In this document: in pieces, positions 25,406-37,506 of the stretch
How positions within the stretch are numbered: the first letter of the stretch is position 1
Layout: every line of letters starts with the position of its first letter
Assembly: GCA_963920705.1 (NCBI GenBank)
Contig: CAWUCO010000197.1
Span: 1 to 64,000, forward strand
Direction: 5' to 3'
Source of the DNA: Odiellus spinosus
Lineage: Eukaryota; Arthropoda; Arachnida; Opiliones; Phalangiidae
Length of the DNA stretch: 64,000 nt
The notes under the pieces: model-generated
Seen by the model: only the letters and a program-made list of their open reading frames with translations
What the model was told of the DNA's origin: nothing
Databases searched by the model: none
Translations under genes and position numbers: made by a program

Positions 25406-25613
25406 CAAATGGACACAAAACTTTTAATTTTTAAGCGATTTAGACAAAATTAAGACCACTCGAAAGAGCAAATATTGGTCTATCTGAAAATCAAGAGTTT
25501 TGGAAAATCCGTTGAAAAACATGGAAAATATGGACAATTCAAAAAACATCTAATATCAAAAAGCGAATTTTGAAAATCTGAAATTTGACTATTTTGATAT
25601 TGTATGATTTCTT

Positions 25614-27996
25614 GAATTGGCCATATTTTTCTTGTTTTTCAACGGATTTTCCAAAACTATTGTTTTTTAGATAGACCAAAATTTGGTCTTTCGAGTGGTC
25701 TTAATTTTGTCTAAATCGCTTAAAAATCAAAAGTTTTGTGTCCATTTGAATCCAATAATCTTGGATTTTTAAGCGTTTTTGCTTAATTTTAACCAATTTT
25801 ATATTTGTCACAATTTTGCAATTTAGACAAAACCAAAGTCATTCGAAAGACAGTTTAAATAATAAGAGTTTTCAAAAATCCGTTGAAAAACATGGAAAAT
25901 ATGGACAATTCAAAAAACATCTAATATCAAAAAGCGAATTTTGAAAATCTGAAATTTGACTATTTTGATATTCTATGATTTCTTGAATTGGCCATATTTT
26001 TCTTGTTTTTCAACGGATTTTTGAAAACTCTTATTATTTAGACTGTCCATTAATTGCTCTTTCGAATGACTTTGGTTTTGTCATAATTGCAAAATTGTGA
26101 CAAATATAAAATTGGTTAAAATTAAGCAAAAACGCTTAAAAATCCAAGATTATTGAATTCAAATGGACACAAAACTTGTGATTTTTAAGCGATTTAGACA
26201 AAATTAAGACCACTCGAAAGAGCAAATATTGGTCTATCTAAAAAACAAGAGTTTTGGAAAATCCGTTGAAAAACATGGAAAATATGGACAATTCAAAAAA
26301 CATCTAATATCAAAAAGCGAATTTTGAAAATCTGAAATTTGACTATTTTGATATTCTATGATTTCTTGAATTGTCCATATTTTCCATGTTTTTCAACGGA
26401 TTTTTGAAAACTATTGTTTTTTAGATAGACCAAAATTTGGTCTTTAGAGTGGTCTTAATTTTGTCTAAATCACTTAAAATTCAAAAGTTTTGTGTCCATT
26501 TGAATCCAATAATCTTGGATTTTTAAGCGTTTTTGCTTAATTTTAACCAATTTTATATTTGTCACAATTTTGCAATTTAGACAAAACCAAAGTCATTCGA
26601 AAGAGCAATTAATGGACAGTTTAAATAATAAGAGTTTTCAAAAATCCGTTGAAAAACATGGAAAATATGGACAATTCAAAAAACATCTAATATCAAAAAG
26701 CGAATTTTGAAAATCTGAAATTTGACTATTTTGATATTGTATGATTTCTTGAATTGATCATATTTTTCTTGTTTTTCAACGGATTTTCCAAAACTATTGT
26801 TTTTTAGATAGACCAAAATTTGGTCTTTCGAGTGGTCTTAATTTTGTCTAAATCGCTTAAAAATCAAAAGTTTTGTGTCCATTTGAATCCAATAATCTTG
26901 GATTTTTAAGCGTTTTTGCTTAATTTTAACCAATTTTATATTTGTCACAATTTTGCAATTTAGACAAAACCAAAGTCATTCGAAAGAGCAATTAATGGAC
27001 AGTTTAAATAATAAGAGTTTTCAAAAATCCGTTGAAAAACATGGAAAATATGGACAATTCAAAAAACATCTAATATCAAAAAGCGAATTTTGAAAATCTG
27101 AAATTTGACTATTTTGATATTCTATGATTTCTTGAATTGGCCATATTTTTCTTGTTTTTCAACGGATTTTTGAAAACTCTTATTATTTAGACTGTCCATT
27201 AATTGCTCTTTCGAATGACTTTGGTTTTGTCATAATTGCAAAATTGTGACAAATATAAAATTGGTTAAAATTAAGCAAAAACGCTTAAAAATCCAAGATT
27301 ATTGGATTCAAATGGACACAAAACTTTTGATTTTTAAGCGATTTAGACAAAATTAAGACCACTCGAAAGAGCAAATATTGGTCTATCTAAAAAACAAGAG
27401 TTTTGGAAAATCCGTTGAAAAACATGGAAAATATGGACAATTCAAATAACATCTAATATCAAAAAGCGAATTTTGAAAATCTGAAATTTGACTATTTTGA
27501 TATTCTATGATTTCTTGAATTGTCCATATTTTCCATGTTTTTCAACGGATTTTTGAAAACTATTGTTTTTAGATAGACCAAAACTTGGTCTTTAGAGTGG
27601 TCTTAATTTTGTCTAAATCGCTTAAAATTCAAAAGTTTTGTGTCCATTTGAATCCAATAATCTTGGATTTTTAAGCGTTTTTGCTTAATTTTAACCAATT
27701 TTATATTTGTCACAATTTTGCAATTTAGACAAAACCAAAGTCATTCGAAAGAGCAATTAATGGACAGTTTAAATAATAAGAGTTTTCAAAAATCCGTTGA
27801 AAAACATGGAAAATATGGACAATTCAAAAAACATCTAATATCAAAAAGCGAATTTTGAAAATCTGAAATTTGACTATTTTGATATTGTATGATTTCTTGA
27901 ATTGGTCATATTTTTCTTGTTTTTCAACGGATTTTCCAAAACTATTGTTTTTTAGATAGACCAAAATTTGGTCTTTCGAGTGGTCTTAATTTTGTC
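25614..27996. repeat. Satellite block with a 1149-bp trimer duplication (family C)
   Basis: L linkers: 25750(-), 26145(+), 26500(-), 26890(-), 27295(+), 27650(-). The private variant tcataattgcaaaattg occurs at 26,081 and 27,230 (1149 apart), and ggtctttagagtgg at about 26,440 and 27,588. A matching segment lies 3663 bp downstream (gaattgatcat at 26,751 and 30,414). 3663 is ten monomers minus 167 bp, accounted for by the deletions near 28.0 kb. Confidence 0.85.
25845..25856. other. 12-bp deletion in an X1 arm
   Basis: The arm reads cgaaagacagtttaaat where others read cgaaagagcaattaatgg followed by acagtttaaat. Twelve bases are missing between two short ga repeats, as expected for slippage or microhomology-mediated loss. 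I saw this deletion only once. Confidence 0.85.
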
Positions 27997-28120
27997 ATTT
28001 AATGGACAGTCTAAATAATAAGAGTTTGCAAAAACCCGTTGAAAAACAAGAAAAATATGGCCAATTCAAGAAATCATACAATATCAAAATAGTCAAATTT
28101 CAAATTTTAAAAATTGAAAT
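27990..28120. other. Unit with two internal deletions
   Basis: At about 27,996 an inverted X2 arm ends at ttttgtc and jumps to atttaatggacag in an X1 arm, removing the arm end, the whole L and the first 35 bases of X1 (about 141 bp). About 110 bp later M stops at aaaaatt and continues gaaattggccat, losing about 25 bp. The next arm carries actgtcctttaattgc, the variant found after the 208-bp deletion joints at 16.25 and 17.96 kb. The truncation creates a 71-codon open frame (28002-28217) with no sign of being a gene. Confidence 0.85.
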
Positions 28121-29743
28121 TGGCCATATTTTTCTTGTTTTTCAACGGATTTTTGAAAACTCTTATTATTTAGACTGTCCTTTAATTGCTCTTTCGAATG
28201 ACTTTGGTTTTGTCTAAATTGCAAAATTGTGACAAATATAAAACTGGTTAAAATAAAGCAAAAACGCTTAAAAATCCAAGATTATTGGATTCAAATGGAC
28301 ACAAAACTTTTGATTTTTAAGCGATTTAGACAAAATTAAGACCACTCGAAAGAGCAAATATTGGTCTATCTAAAAAACAAGAGTTTTGGAAAATCCGTTG
28401 AAAAACATGGAAAATATGGACAATTCAAAAAATATCTAATATCAAAAAGCGAATTTTGAAAATCTGAAATTTGACTATTTTGATATTGTATGATTTCTTG
28501 AATTGGCCATATTTTTCTTGTTTTTCAACGGATTTTTGAAAACTATTGTTTTTTAGATAGACCAAAATTTGGTCTTTCGAGTGGTCTTAATTTTGTCTAA
28601 ATCGCTTAAAATTCAAAAGTTTTGTGTCCATTTGAATCCAATAATCTTGGATTTTTAAGCGTTTTTGCTTAATTTTAACCAATTTTATATTTGTCACAAT
28701 TTTGCAATTTAGACAAAACCAAAGTCATTCGAAAGAGCAATTAATGGACAGTTAAAATAATAAGAGTTTTCAAAAATCCGTTGAAAAACATGGAAAATAT
28801 GGACAATTCAAAAAACATCTAATATCAAAAAGCGAATTTTGAAAATCTGAAATTTGACTATTTTGATATTCTATGATTTCTTGAATTGGCCATATTTTTC
28901 TTGTTTTTCAACGGATTTTTGAAAACTCTTATTATTTAGACTGTCCATTAATTGCTCTTTCGAATGACTTTGGTTTTGTCTAAATTGCAAAATTGTGACA
29001 AATATAAAATTGGTTAAAATTAAGCAAAAACGCTTAAAAATCCAAGATTATTGGATTCAAATGGACACAAAACTTTTGAATTTTAAGCGATTTAGACAAA
29101 ATTAAGACCACTCGAAAGACCAAATTTTGGTCTATCTAAAAAACAATAGTTTTCAAAAATACGTCGAAAAACAAGAAAAATATGGCCAATTCAAGAAATC
29201 ATACAATATCAAAATAGTCAAATTTCAGATTTTCAAAATTCGCTTTTTGATATTAGATGTTTTTTGAATTGTCCATATTTTCCATGTTTTTCAACGGATT
29301 TTCCAAAACTCTTGTTTTTTAGATAGACCAATATTTGCTCTGTCGAGTGGTCTTAATTTTGTCTAAATCGCTTAAAATTCAAAAGTTTTGTGTCCATTTG
29401 AATCCAAAAATCTTGGATTTTTAAGCGTTTTTGCTTAATTTTAACCAATTTTATATTTGTCACAATTTTGCAATTTAGACAAAACCAAAGTCATTCGAAA
29501 GAGCAATTAATGGACAGTCTAAATAATAAGAGTTTTCAAAAATCCGTTGAAAAACAAGAAAAATATGGCCAATTCAAGAAATCATACAATATCAAAATAG
29601 TCAAATTTCAGATTTTAAAAATTCGCTTTTTAATATTAGATGTTTTTTGAATTGGCCATATTTTTCTTGTTTTTCAACGGATTTTTGAAAACTCTTATTA
29701 TTTAGACTGTCCATTAATTTCTCTTTTGAATGACTTTGGTTTT
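28121..29743. repeat. Alternating satellite block
   Basis: L linkers: 28280(+), 28635(-), 29045(+), 29405(-). The first part shares ggttaaaataaagcaaaaac and actgtcctttaattgc with 17.96-18.1 kb, about 10.2 kb upstream, so it was probably derived from the same deleted lineage. Unusual points: cagttaaaataataag near 28,750 and acgtcgaaaaac near 29,161, where the core is altered. Confidence 0.8.
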
Positions 29744-31260
29744 GTCTAAATTGCAAAATTGTGACAAATATAAAATTGGTTAAAATTAAGCAAAAACGCT
29801 TAAAAATCCAAGATTATTGGATTCAAATGGACACAAAACTTTTGATTTTTAAGCGATTTAGACAAAATTAAGACCACTCGAAAGAGCAAATATTGGTCTA
29901 TCTAAAAAACAAGAGTTTTGGAAAATCCGTTGAAAAACATGGAAAATATGGACAATTCAAAAAACATCTAATATCAAAAAGCGAATTTTGAAAATCTGAA
30001 ATTTGACTATTTTGATATTCTATGATTTCTTGAATTGTCCATATTTTCCATGTTTTTCAACGGATTTTTGAAAACTATTCTTTTTAGATAGACCAAAATT
30101 TGGTCTTTAGAGTGGTCTTAATTTTGTCTAAATCGCTTAAAATTCAAAAGTTTTGTGTCCATTTGAATCCAATAATCTTGGATTTTTAAGCGTTTTTGCT
30201 TAATTTTAACCAATTTTATATTTGTCACAATTTTGCAATTTAGACAAAACCAAAGTCATTCGAAAGAGCAATTAATGGACAGTTTAAATAATAAGAGTTT
30301 TCAAAAATCCGTTGAAAAACATGGAAAATATGGACAATTCAAAAAACATCTAATATCAAAAAGCGAATTTTGAAAATCTGAAATTTGACTATTTTGATAT
30401 TGTATGATTTCTTGAATTGATCATATTTTTCTTGTTTTTCAACGGATTTTCCAAAACTATTGTTTTTTAGATAGACCAAAATTTGGTCTTTCGAGTGGTC
30501 TTAATTTTGTCTAAATCGCTTAAAAATCAAAAGTTTTGTGTCCATTTGAATCCAATAATCTTGGATTTTTAAGCGTTTTTGCTTAATTTTAACCAATTTT
30601 ATATTTGTCACAATTTTGCAATTTAGACAAAACCAAAGTCATTCGAAAGAGCAATTAATGGACAGTTTAAATAATAAGAGTTTTCAAAAATCCGTTGAAA
30701 AACATGGAAAATATGGACAATTCAAAAAACATCTAATATCAAAAAGCGAATTTTGAAAATCTGAAATTTGACTATTTTGATATTCTATGATTTCTTGAAT
30801 TGGCCATATTTTTCTTGTTTTTCAACGGATTTTTGAAAACTCTTATTATTTAGACTGTCCATTAATTGCTCTTTCGAATGACTTTGGTTTTGTCATAATT
30901 GCAAAATTGTGACAAATATAAAATTGGTTAAAATTAAGCAAAAACGCTTAAAAATCCAAGATTATTGGATTCAAATGGACACAAAACTTTTGATTTTTAA
31001 GCGATTTAGACAAAATTAAGACCACTCGAAAGAGCAAATATTGGTCTATCTAAAAAACAAGAGTTTTGGAAAATCCGTTGAAAAACATGGAAAATATGGA
31101 CAATTCAAAAAACATCTAATATCAAAAAGCGAATTTTGAAAATCTGAAATTTGACTATTTTGATATTCTATGATTTCTTGAATTGTCCATATTTTCCATG
31201 TTTTTCAACGGATTTTTGAAAACTATTGTTTTTTAGATAGACCAAAATTTGGTCTTTCGA
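29744..31260. repeat. Distant copy of family C (offset 3663 bp)
   Basis: Matches about 26.1-27.6 kb: ggtctttagagtgg at about 30,103, gaattgatcat at 30,414 and tcataattgc at 30,893. L linkers 29810(+), 30165(-), 30550(-), 30960(+) repeat the order +, -, -, + seen at 26145-27295. Boundaries are approximate. Confidence 0.82.
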
Positions 31261-34260
31261 GTGGTCTTAATTTTGTCTAAATCGCTTAAAATTCAAAAGT
31301 TTTGTGTCCATTTGAATCCAATAATCTTGGATTTTTAAGCGTTTTTGCTTAATTTTAACCAATTTTATATTTGTCACAATTTTGCAATTTAGACAAAACC
31401 AAAGTCATTCGAAAGAGCAATTAATGGACAGTTTAAATAATAAGAGTTTTCAAAAATCCGTTGAAAAACATGGAAAATATGGACAATTCAAAAAACATCT
31501 AATATCAAAAAGCGAATTTTGAAAATCTGAAATTTGACTATTTTGATATTGTATGATTTCTTGAATTGGCCATATTTTTCTTGTTTTTCAACGGATTTTT
31601 GAAAACTCTTATTATTTAGACTGTCCATTAATTGCTCTTTCGAATGACTTTGGTTTTGTCTAAATTGCAAAATTGTGACAAATATAAAATTGGTTAAAAT
31701 TAAGCAAAATCGCTTAAAAATCCAAGATTATTGGATTCAAATGGACACAAAACTTTTGAATTTTAAGCGATTTAGACAAATTTAAGACCACTCGAAAGAC
31801 CAAATTTTGGTCTATCTAAAAAACAATAGTTTTCAAAAATCCGTTGAAAAACAAGAAAAATATGGCCAATTTAAGAAATCATACAATATCAAAATAGTCA
31901 AATTTCAGATTTTCAAAATTCGCTTTTCGATATTAGATGTTTTTTGAATTGTCCATATTTTCCATGTTTTTCAACGGATTTTCCAAAACTCATGTTTTTT
32001 AGATAGACCAATATTTGCTCTGTCGAGTGGTCTTAATTTTGTCTAAATCGCTTAAAATTCAAAAGTTTTGTGTCCATTTGAATCCAATAATCTTGGATTT
32101 TTAAGCTTTTTTGCTTAATTTTAACCAATTTTATATTTGTCACAATTTTGCAATTTAGACAAAACCAAAGTCATTCGAAAGAGCAATTAATGGACAGTCT
32201 AAATAATAAGAGTTTTCAAAAATCCGTTGAAAAACAAGAAAAATATGGCCAATTCAAGAAATCATAGAATATCAAAGTAGTCAAATTTCAGATTTTAAAA
32301 ATTCGCTTTTTGATATTAGATGTTTTTTGAATTGTCCATATTTTCCATGTTTTTCAACGGATTTTCCAAAACTCTTGTTTTTTAGATAGACCAATATTTG
32401 CTCTTTCGAGTGGTCTTAATTTTGTCTAAATCGCTTAAAAATCAAAAGTTTTTTGTCCATTTGAATCCAATAATCTTGGATTTTTAAGCGTTTTTGCTTA
32501 ATTTTAACCAATTTTATATTTGTCACAATTTTGCAATTTAGACAAAACCAAAGTCATTCGAAAGAGCAATTAATGGACAGTCTAAATAATAAGAGTTTTC
32601 AAAAATCCGTTGAAAAACAAGAAAAATATGGCCAATTCAAAAAACATCTAATATCAAAAAGCGAATTTTTAAAATCTGAAATTTGACTATTTTGATATTG
32701 TATGATTTCTTGAATTGGCCATATTTTTCTTGTTTTCAACGGATTTTTGAAAACTCTTATTATTTAGACTGTCCATTAATTGCTCTTTCGAATGACTTTG
32801 GTTTTGTCTAAATTGCAAAATTGTGACAAATATAAAATTGGTTAAAATTAAGCAAAAACGCTTAAAAATCCAAGATTATTGGATTCAAATGGACACAAAA
32901 CTTTTGAATTTTAAGCGATTTAGACAAAATTAAGACCACTCGAAAGACCAAATTTTGGTCTATCTAAAAAACAATAGTTTTGGAAAATCCGTTGAAAAAC
33001 AAGAAAAATATGGCCAATTCAAGAAATCATACAATATCAAAATAGTCAAATTTCAGATTTTCAAAATTCGCTTTTTGATATTAGATGTTTTTTGAATTGT
33101 CCATATTTTCCATGTTTTTCAACGCATTTTTGAAAACTCTTATTATTTAGACTGTCCATTAATTGCTCTTTCGAATGACTTTGGTTTTGTCTAAATTGCA
33201 AAATTGTGACAAATATAAAATTGGTTAAAATTAAGCAAAAACGCTTAAAAATCCAAGATTATTGGATTCAAATGGACACAAACTTTTGATTTTTAAGCGA
33301 TTTAGACAAAATTAAGACCACTCGAAAGAGCAAATATTGGTCTATCTAAAAAACAAGAGTTTTGGAAAATCCGTTGAAAAACATGGAAAATATGGACAAT
33401 TCAAAAAACATCTAATATCAAAAAGCGAATTTTGAAAATCTGAAATTTGACTATTTTGATATTCTATGATTTCTTGAATTGTCCATATTTTCCATGTTTT
33501 TCAACGGATTTTTGAAAACTATTGTTTTTTAGATAGACCAAAATTTGGTCTTACGAGTGGTCTTAATTTTGTCTAAATCGCTTAAAATTCAAAAGTTTTG
33601 TGTCCATTTGAATCCAATAATCTTGGATTTTTAAGCGTTTTTGCTTAATTTTAACCAATTTTATATTTGTCACAATTTTTCAATTTAGACAAAACCAAAG
33701 TCATTCGAAATGCAATTAATGGACAGTTTAAATAATAAGAGTTTTCAAAAATCCGTTGAAAAACAAGAAAAATATGGCCAATTCAAGAAATCATAGAATA
33801 TCAAAATAGTCAAATTTCAGATTTTAAAAATTCGCTTTTTGATATTAGATGTTTTTTGAATTGTCCATATTTTCCATGTTTTTCAACGGATTTTTGAAAA
33901 CTCTTATTATTTAAACTGTCCATTAATTGCTCTTTCGAATGACATTGGTTTTGTCTAAATTGCAAAATTGTGACAAATATAAAATTGGTTAAAATTAAGC
34001 AAAAACGCTTAAAAATCCAAGATTATTGGATTCAAATGGACACAAAACTTTTGAATTTTAAGCGATTTAGACAAAATTAAGACCACTCGAAAGAGCAAAT
34101 ATTGGTCTATCTAAAAAACAAGAGTTTTGGAAAATCCGTTGAAAAACATGGAAAATATGGACAATTCAAAAAACATCTAATATCAAAAAGCGAATTTTGA
34201 AAATCTGAAATTTGACTATTTTGATATTGTATGATTTCTTGAATTGGCCATATTTTTCTT
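31261..34260. repeat. Satellite block of mixed orientation
   Basis: L linkers: 31315(-), 31725(+), 32085(-), 32465(-), 32870(+), 33255(+), 33615(-), 34020(+). An X1 arm with its own tail is joined to M of the opposite orientation at about 32,630. An altered core (tcaacgcattttt) is at about 33,120, and an X1 arm at about 33,708 has lost two bases (cgaaatgcaatt). No longer period was evident. Confidence 0.85.
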
Positions 34261-34442
34261 GTTTTTCAACGGATTTTTCAAAACTATTGTTTTTTAGATA
34301 GACCAAAATTTGGTCTTTCGAGTGGTCTTAATTTTGTCTAAATCGCTTAAAATTCCAAAGTTTTGTGTCCATTTGAATCCAATAATCTTGGATTTTTAAG
34401 CGTTTTTGCTTAATTTTAACCAATTTTATATTTGTCACAATT

Positions 34443-35974
34443 TTGCAATTTAGACAAAACCAAAGTCATTCGAAAGAGCAATTAATGGACAGTCTAAATA
34501 ATAAGAGTTTTCAGAAATCCGTTGAAAAACAACAAAAATATGGCCAATTCAGGAAATCATACAATATCAAAATAGTCAAATTTCAGATTTTAAAAATTCG
34601 CTTTTTGATATTAGATGTTTTTTGAATTGGCCATATTTTTCTTGTTTTTCAACGGATTTTTGAAAACTCTTATTATTTAGACTGCCCATTAATTGCTCTT
34701 TCGAATGACTTTGGTTTTGTCTAAATTGCAAAATTGTGACAAATATAAAATTGGTTAAAATTAAGCAAAAACGCTTAAAAATCCAAGATTATTGGATTCA
34801 AATGGACACAAAACTTTTCAATTTTAAGCGATTTAGACAAAATTAAGACCACTCGAAAGAGCAAATATTGGTCTATCTAAAAAACAAGAGTTTTGGAAAA
34901 TCCGTTGAAAAACATGGAAAATATGGACAATTCAAAAAACATCTAATATCAAAAAGCGAATTTTGAAAATCTGAAATTTTATGATTTTGATATTGTATGA
35001 TTTCTTGAATTGGCCATATTTTTCTTGTTTTTCAACGGATTTTTCAAAACTATTGTTTTTTAGATAGACCAAAATTTGGTCTTTCGAGTGGTCTTAATTT
35101 TGTCTAAATCGCTTAAAATTCAAAAGTTTTGTGTCCATTTGAATCCAATATTCTTGGATTTTTAAGCGTTTTTGCTTAATTTTAACCAATTTTATATTTG
35201 TCACAATTTTGCAATTTAGACAAAACCAAAGTCATTCGAAAGAGCAATTAATGGACAGTCTAAATAATAAGAGTTTTCAAAAATCCGTTGAAAAACAACA
35301 AAAATATGGCCAATTCAAGAAATCATACAATATCAAAATAGTCAAATTTCAGATTTTAAAAATTCGCTTTTTGATATTAGATGTTTTTTGAATTGGCCAT
35401 ATTTTTCTTGTTTTTCAACGGATTTTTGAAAACTCTTATTATTTAGACTGTCCATTAATTGCTCTTTCGAATGACTTTGGTTTTGTCTAAATTGCAAAAT
35501 TGTGACAAATATAAAATTGGTTAAAATTAAGCAAAAACGCTTAAAAATCCAAGATTATTGGATTCAAATGGACACAAAACTTTTCAATTTTAAGCGATTT
35601 AGACAAAATTAAGACCACTCGAAAGAGCATATATTGGTCTATCTAAAAAACAAGAGTTTTGGAAAATCCGTTGAAAAACATGGAAAATATGGACAATTCA
35701 AAAAACATCTAATATCAAAAAGCGAATTTTGAAAATCTGAAATTTGACTATTTTGATATTGTATGATTTCTTGAATTGGCCATATTTTTCTTGTTTTTCA
35801 ACGGATTTTTCAAAACTATTGTTTTTTAGATAGACCAAAATTTGGTCTTTCGAGTGGTCTTAATTTTGTCTAAATCGCTTAAAATTCAAAAGTTTTGTGT
35901 CCATTTGAATCCAATAATCTTGGATTTTTAAGCGTTTTTGCTTAATTTTAACCAATTTTATATTTGTCACAATT
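34443..35974. repeat. Tetramer D, copy 1 (1532 bp, two inverted dimers)
   Basis: Part of the most regular block of the window (about 34,261-39,430), where the basic period is 766 bp: one minus and one plus monomer. Dimer markers at 766-bp steps are acaacaaaaatatggcc (34531, 35297, 36063, 36829, 37595, 38361), ggatttttcaaaactattg (34271 onward) and cttttcaattttaagcg (34815 to about 39,413). Alternate dimers differ, giving a 1532-bp unit. This copy has ttttcagaaatccg at 34,509 and gagcatatattgg at 35,625. Confidence 0.93.
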
Positions 35975-37506
35975 TTGCAATTTAGACAAAACCAAAGTCA
36001 TTCGAAAGAGCAATTAATGGACAGTCTAAATAATAAGAGTTTTCAGAAATCCGTTGAAAAACAACAAAAATATGGCCAATTCAAGAAATCATACAATATC
36101 AAAATAGTCAAATTTCAGATTTTAAAAATTCGCTTTTTGATATTAGATGTTTTTTGAATTGGCCATATTTTTCTTGTTTTTCAACGGATTTTTGAAAACT
36201 CTTATTATTTAGACTGTCCATTAATTGCTCTTTCGAATGACTTTGGTTTTGTCTAAATTGCAAAATTGTGACAAATATAAAATTGGTTCAAATTAAGCAA
36301 AAACGCTTAAAAATCCAAGATTATTGGATTCAAATGGACACAAAACTTTTCAATTTTAAGCGATTTAGACAAAATTAAGACCACTCGAAAGAGCAAATAT
36401 TGGTCTATCTAAAAAACAAGAGTTTTGGAAAATCCGTTGAAAAACATGGAAAATATGGACAATTCAAAAAACATCTAATATCAAAAAGCGAATTTTGAAA
36501 ATCTGAAATTTGACTATTTTGATATTGTATGATTTCTTGAATTGGCCATATTTTTCTTGTTTTTCAACGGATTTTTCAAAACTATTGTTTTTTAGATAGA
36601 CCAAAATTTGGTCTTTCGAGTGGTCTTAATTTTGTCTAAATCGCTTAAAATTCAAAAGTTTTGTGTCCATTTGGATCCAATAATCTTGGATTTTTAAGCG
36701 TTTTTGCTTAATTTTAACCAATTTTATATTTGTCACAATTTTGAAATTTAGACAAAACCAAAGTCATTCGAAAGAGCAATTAATGGACAGTCTAAATAAT
36801 AAGAGTTTTCAAAAATCCGTTGAAAAACAACAAAAATATGGCCAATTCAAGAAATCATTCAATATCAAAATAGTCAAATTTCAGATTTTAAAAATTCGCT
36901 TTTTGATATTAGATGTTTTTTGAATTGGCCATATTTTTCTTGTTTTTCAACGGATTTTTGAAAACTCTTATTATTTAGACTGTCCATTAATTGCTCTTTC
37001 GAATGACTTTGGTTTTGTCTAAATTGCAAAATTGTGACAAATATAAAATTGGTTAAAATTAAGCAAAAACGCTTAAAAATCCAAGATTATTGGATTCAAA
37101 TGGACACAAAACTTTTCAATTTTAAGCGATTTAGACAAAATTAAGACCACTCGAAAGAGCATATATTGGTCTATCTAAAAAACAAGAGTTTTGGAAAATC
37201 CGTTGAAAAACATGGAAAATATGGACAATTCAAAAAACATCTAATATCAAAAAGCGAATTTTGAAAATCTGAAATTTGACTATTTTGATATTGTATGATT
37301 TCTTGAATTGGCCATATTTTTCTTGTTTTTCAACGGATTTTTCAAAACTATTGTTTTTTAGATAGACCAAAATTTGGTCTTTCGAGTGGTCTTAATTTTG
37401 TCTAAATCGCTTAAAATTCAAAAGTTTTGTGTCCATTTGAATCCAATAATCTTGGATTTTTAAGCGTTTTTGCTTAATTTTAACCAATTTTATATTTGTC
37501 ACAATT
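35975..37506. repeat. Tetramer D, copy 2 (1532 bp)
   Basis: Markers follow copy 1 at +1532: ttttcagaaatccg at 36,041 and gagcatatattgg at 37,157. It also has ttggatccaat at 36,671, creating GGATCC at 36,673, a base change that recurs exactly 1532 bp later. Confidence 0.93.

Larger units (their letters stand above)
25337..25434 (+). repeat. Linker L, representative copy
   Basis: This 98-bp linker joins the outer ends of an inverted X1 and a direct X2. It is about 22% G+C and carries two small adjacent hairpins, plus caaaacttttg, a palindrome around one central base. Its two ends differ (gtgacaaatataaaattgg at the X1 side, cacaaaacttttgaatttt at the X2 side), so its orientation can be scored and was used to orient monomers. 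Confidence 0.92.
25231..25613 (+). repeat. Representative complete 383-bp monomer
   Basis: This unit contains, in order, inverted X1 (25231-25336), L (25337-25434), direct X2 (25435-25540) and M read from its other end (25541-25613); the next arm starts at 25614. Lengths 106 + 98 + 106 + 73 sum to exactly 383, the period seen between direct neighbours across the window. It carries seven CpG dinucleotides. Half a monomer, L centre to M centre, is 191.5 bp. Confidence 0.93.

Noticed and set aside
28002-28217. 71-codon frame with an ATG start
   Set aside because: It is created by the two deletions at 27,996 and about 28,110 and reads across an arm, a truncated M and an inverted arm. No other copy encodes it.
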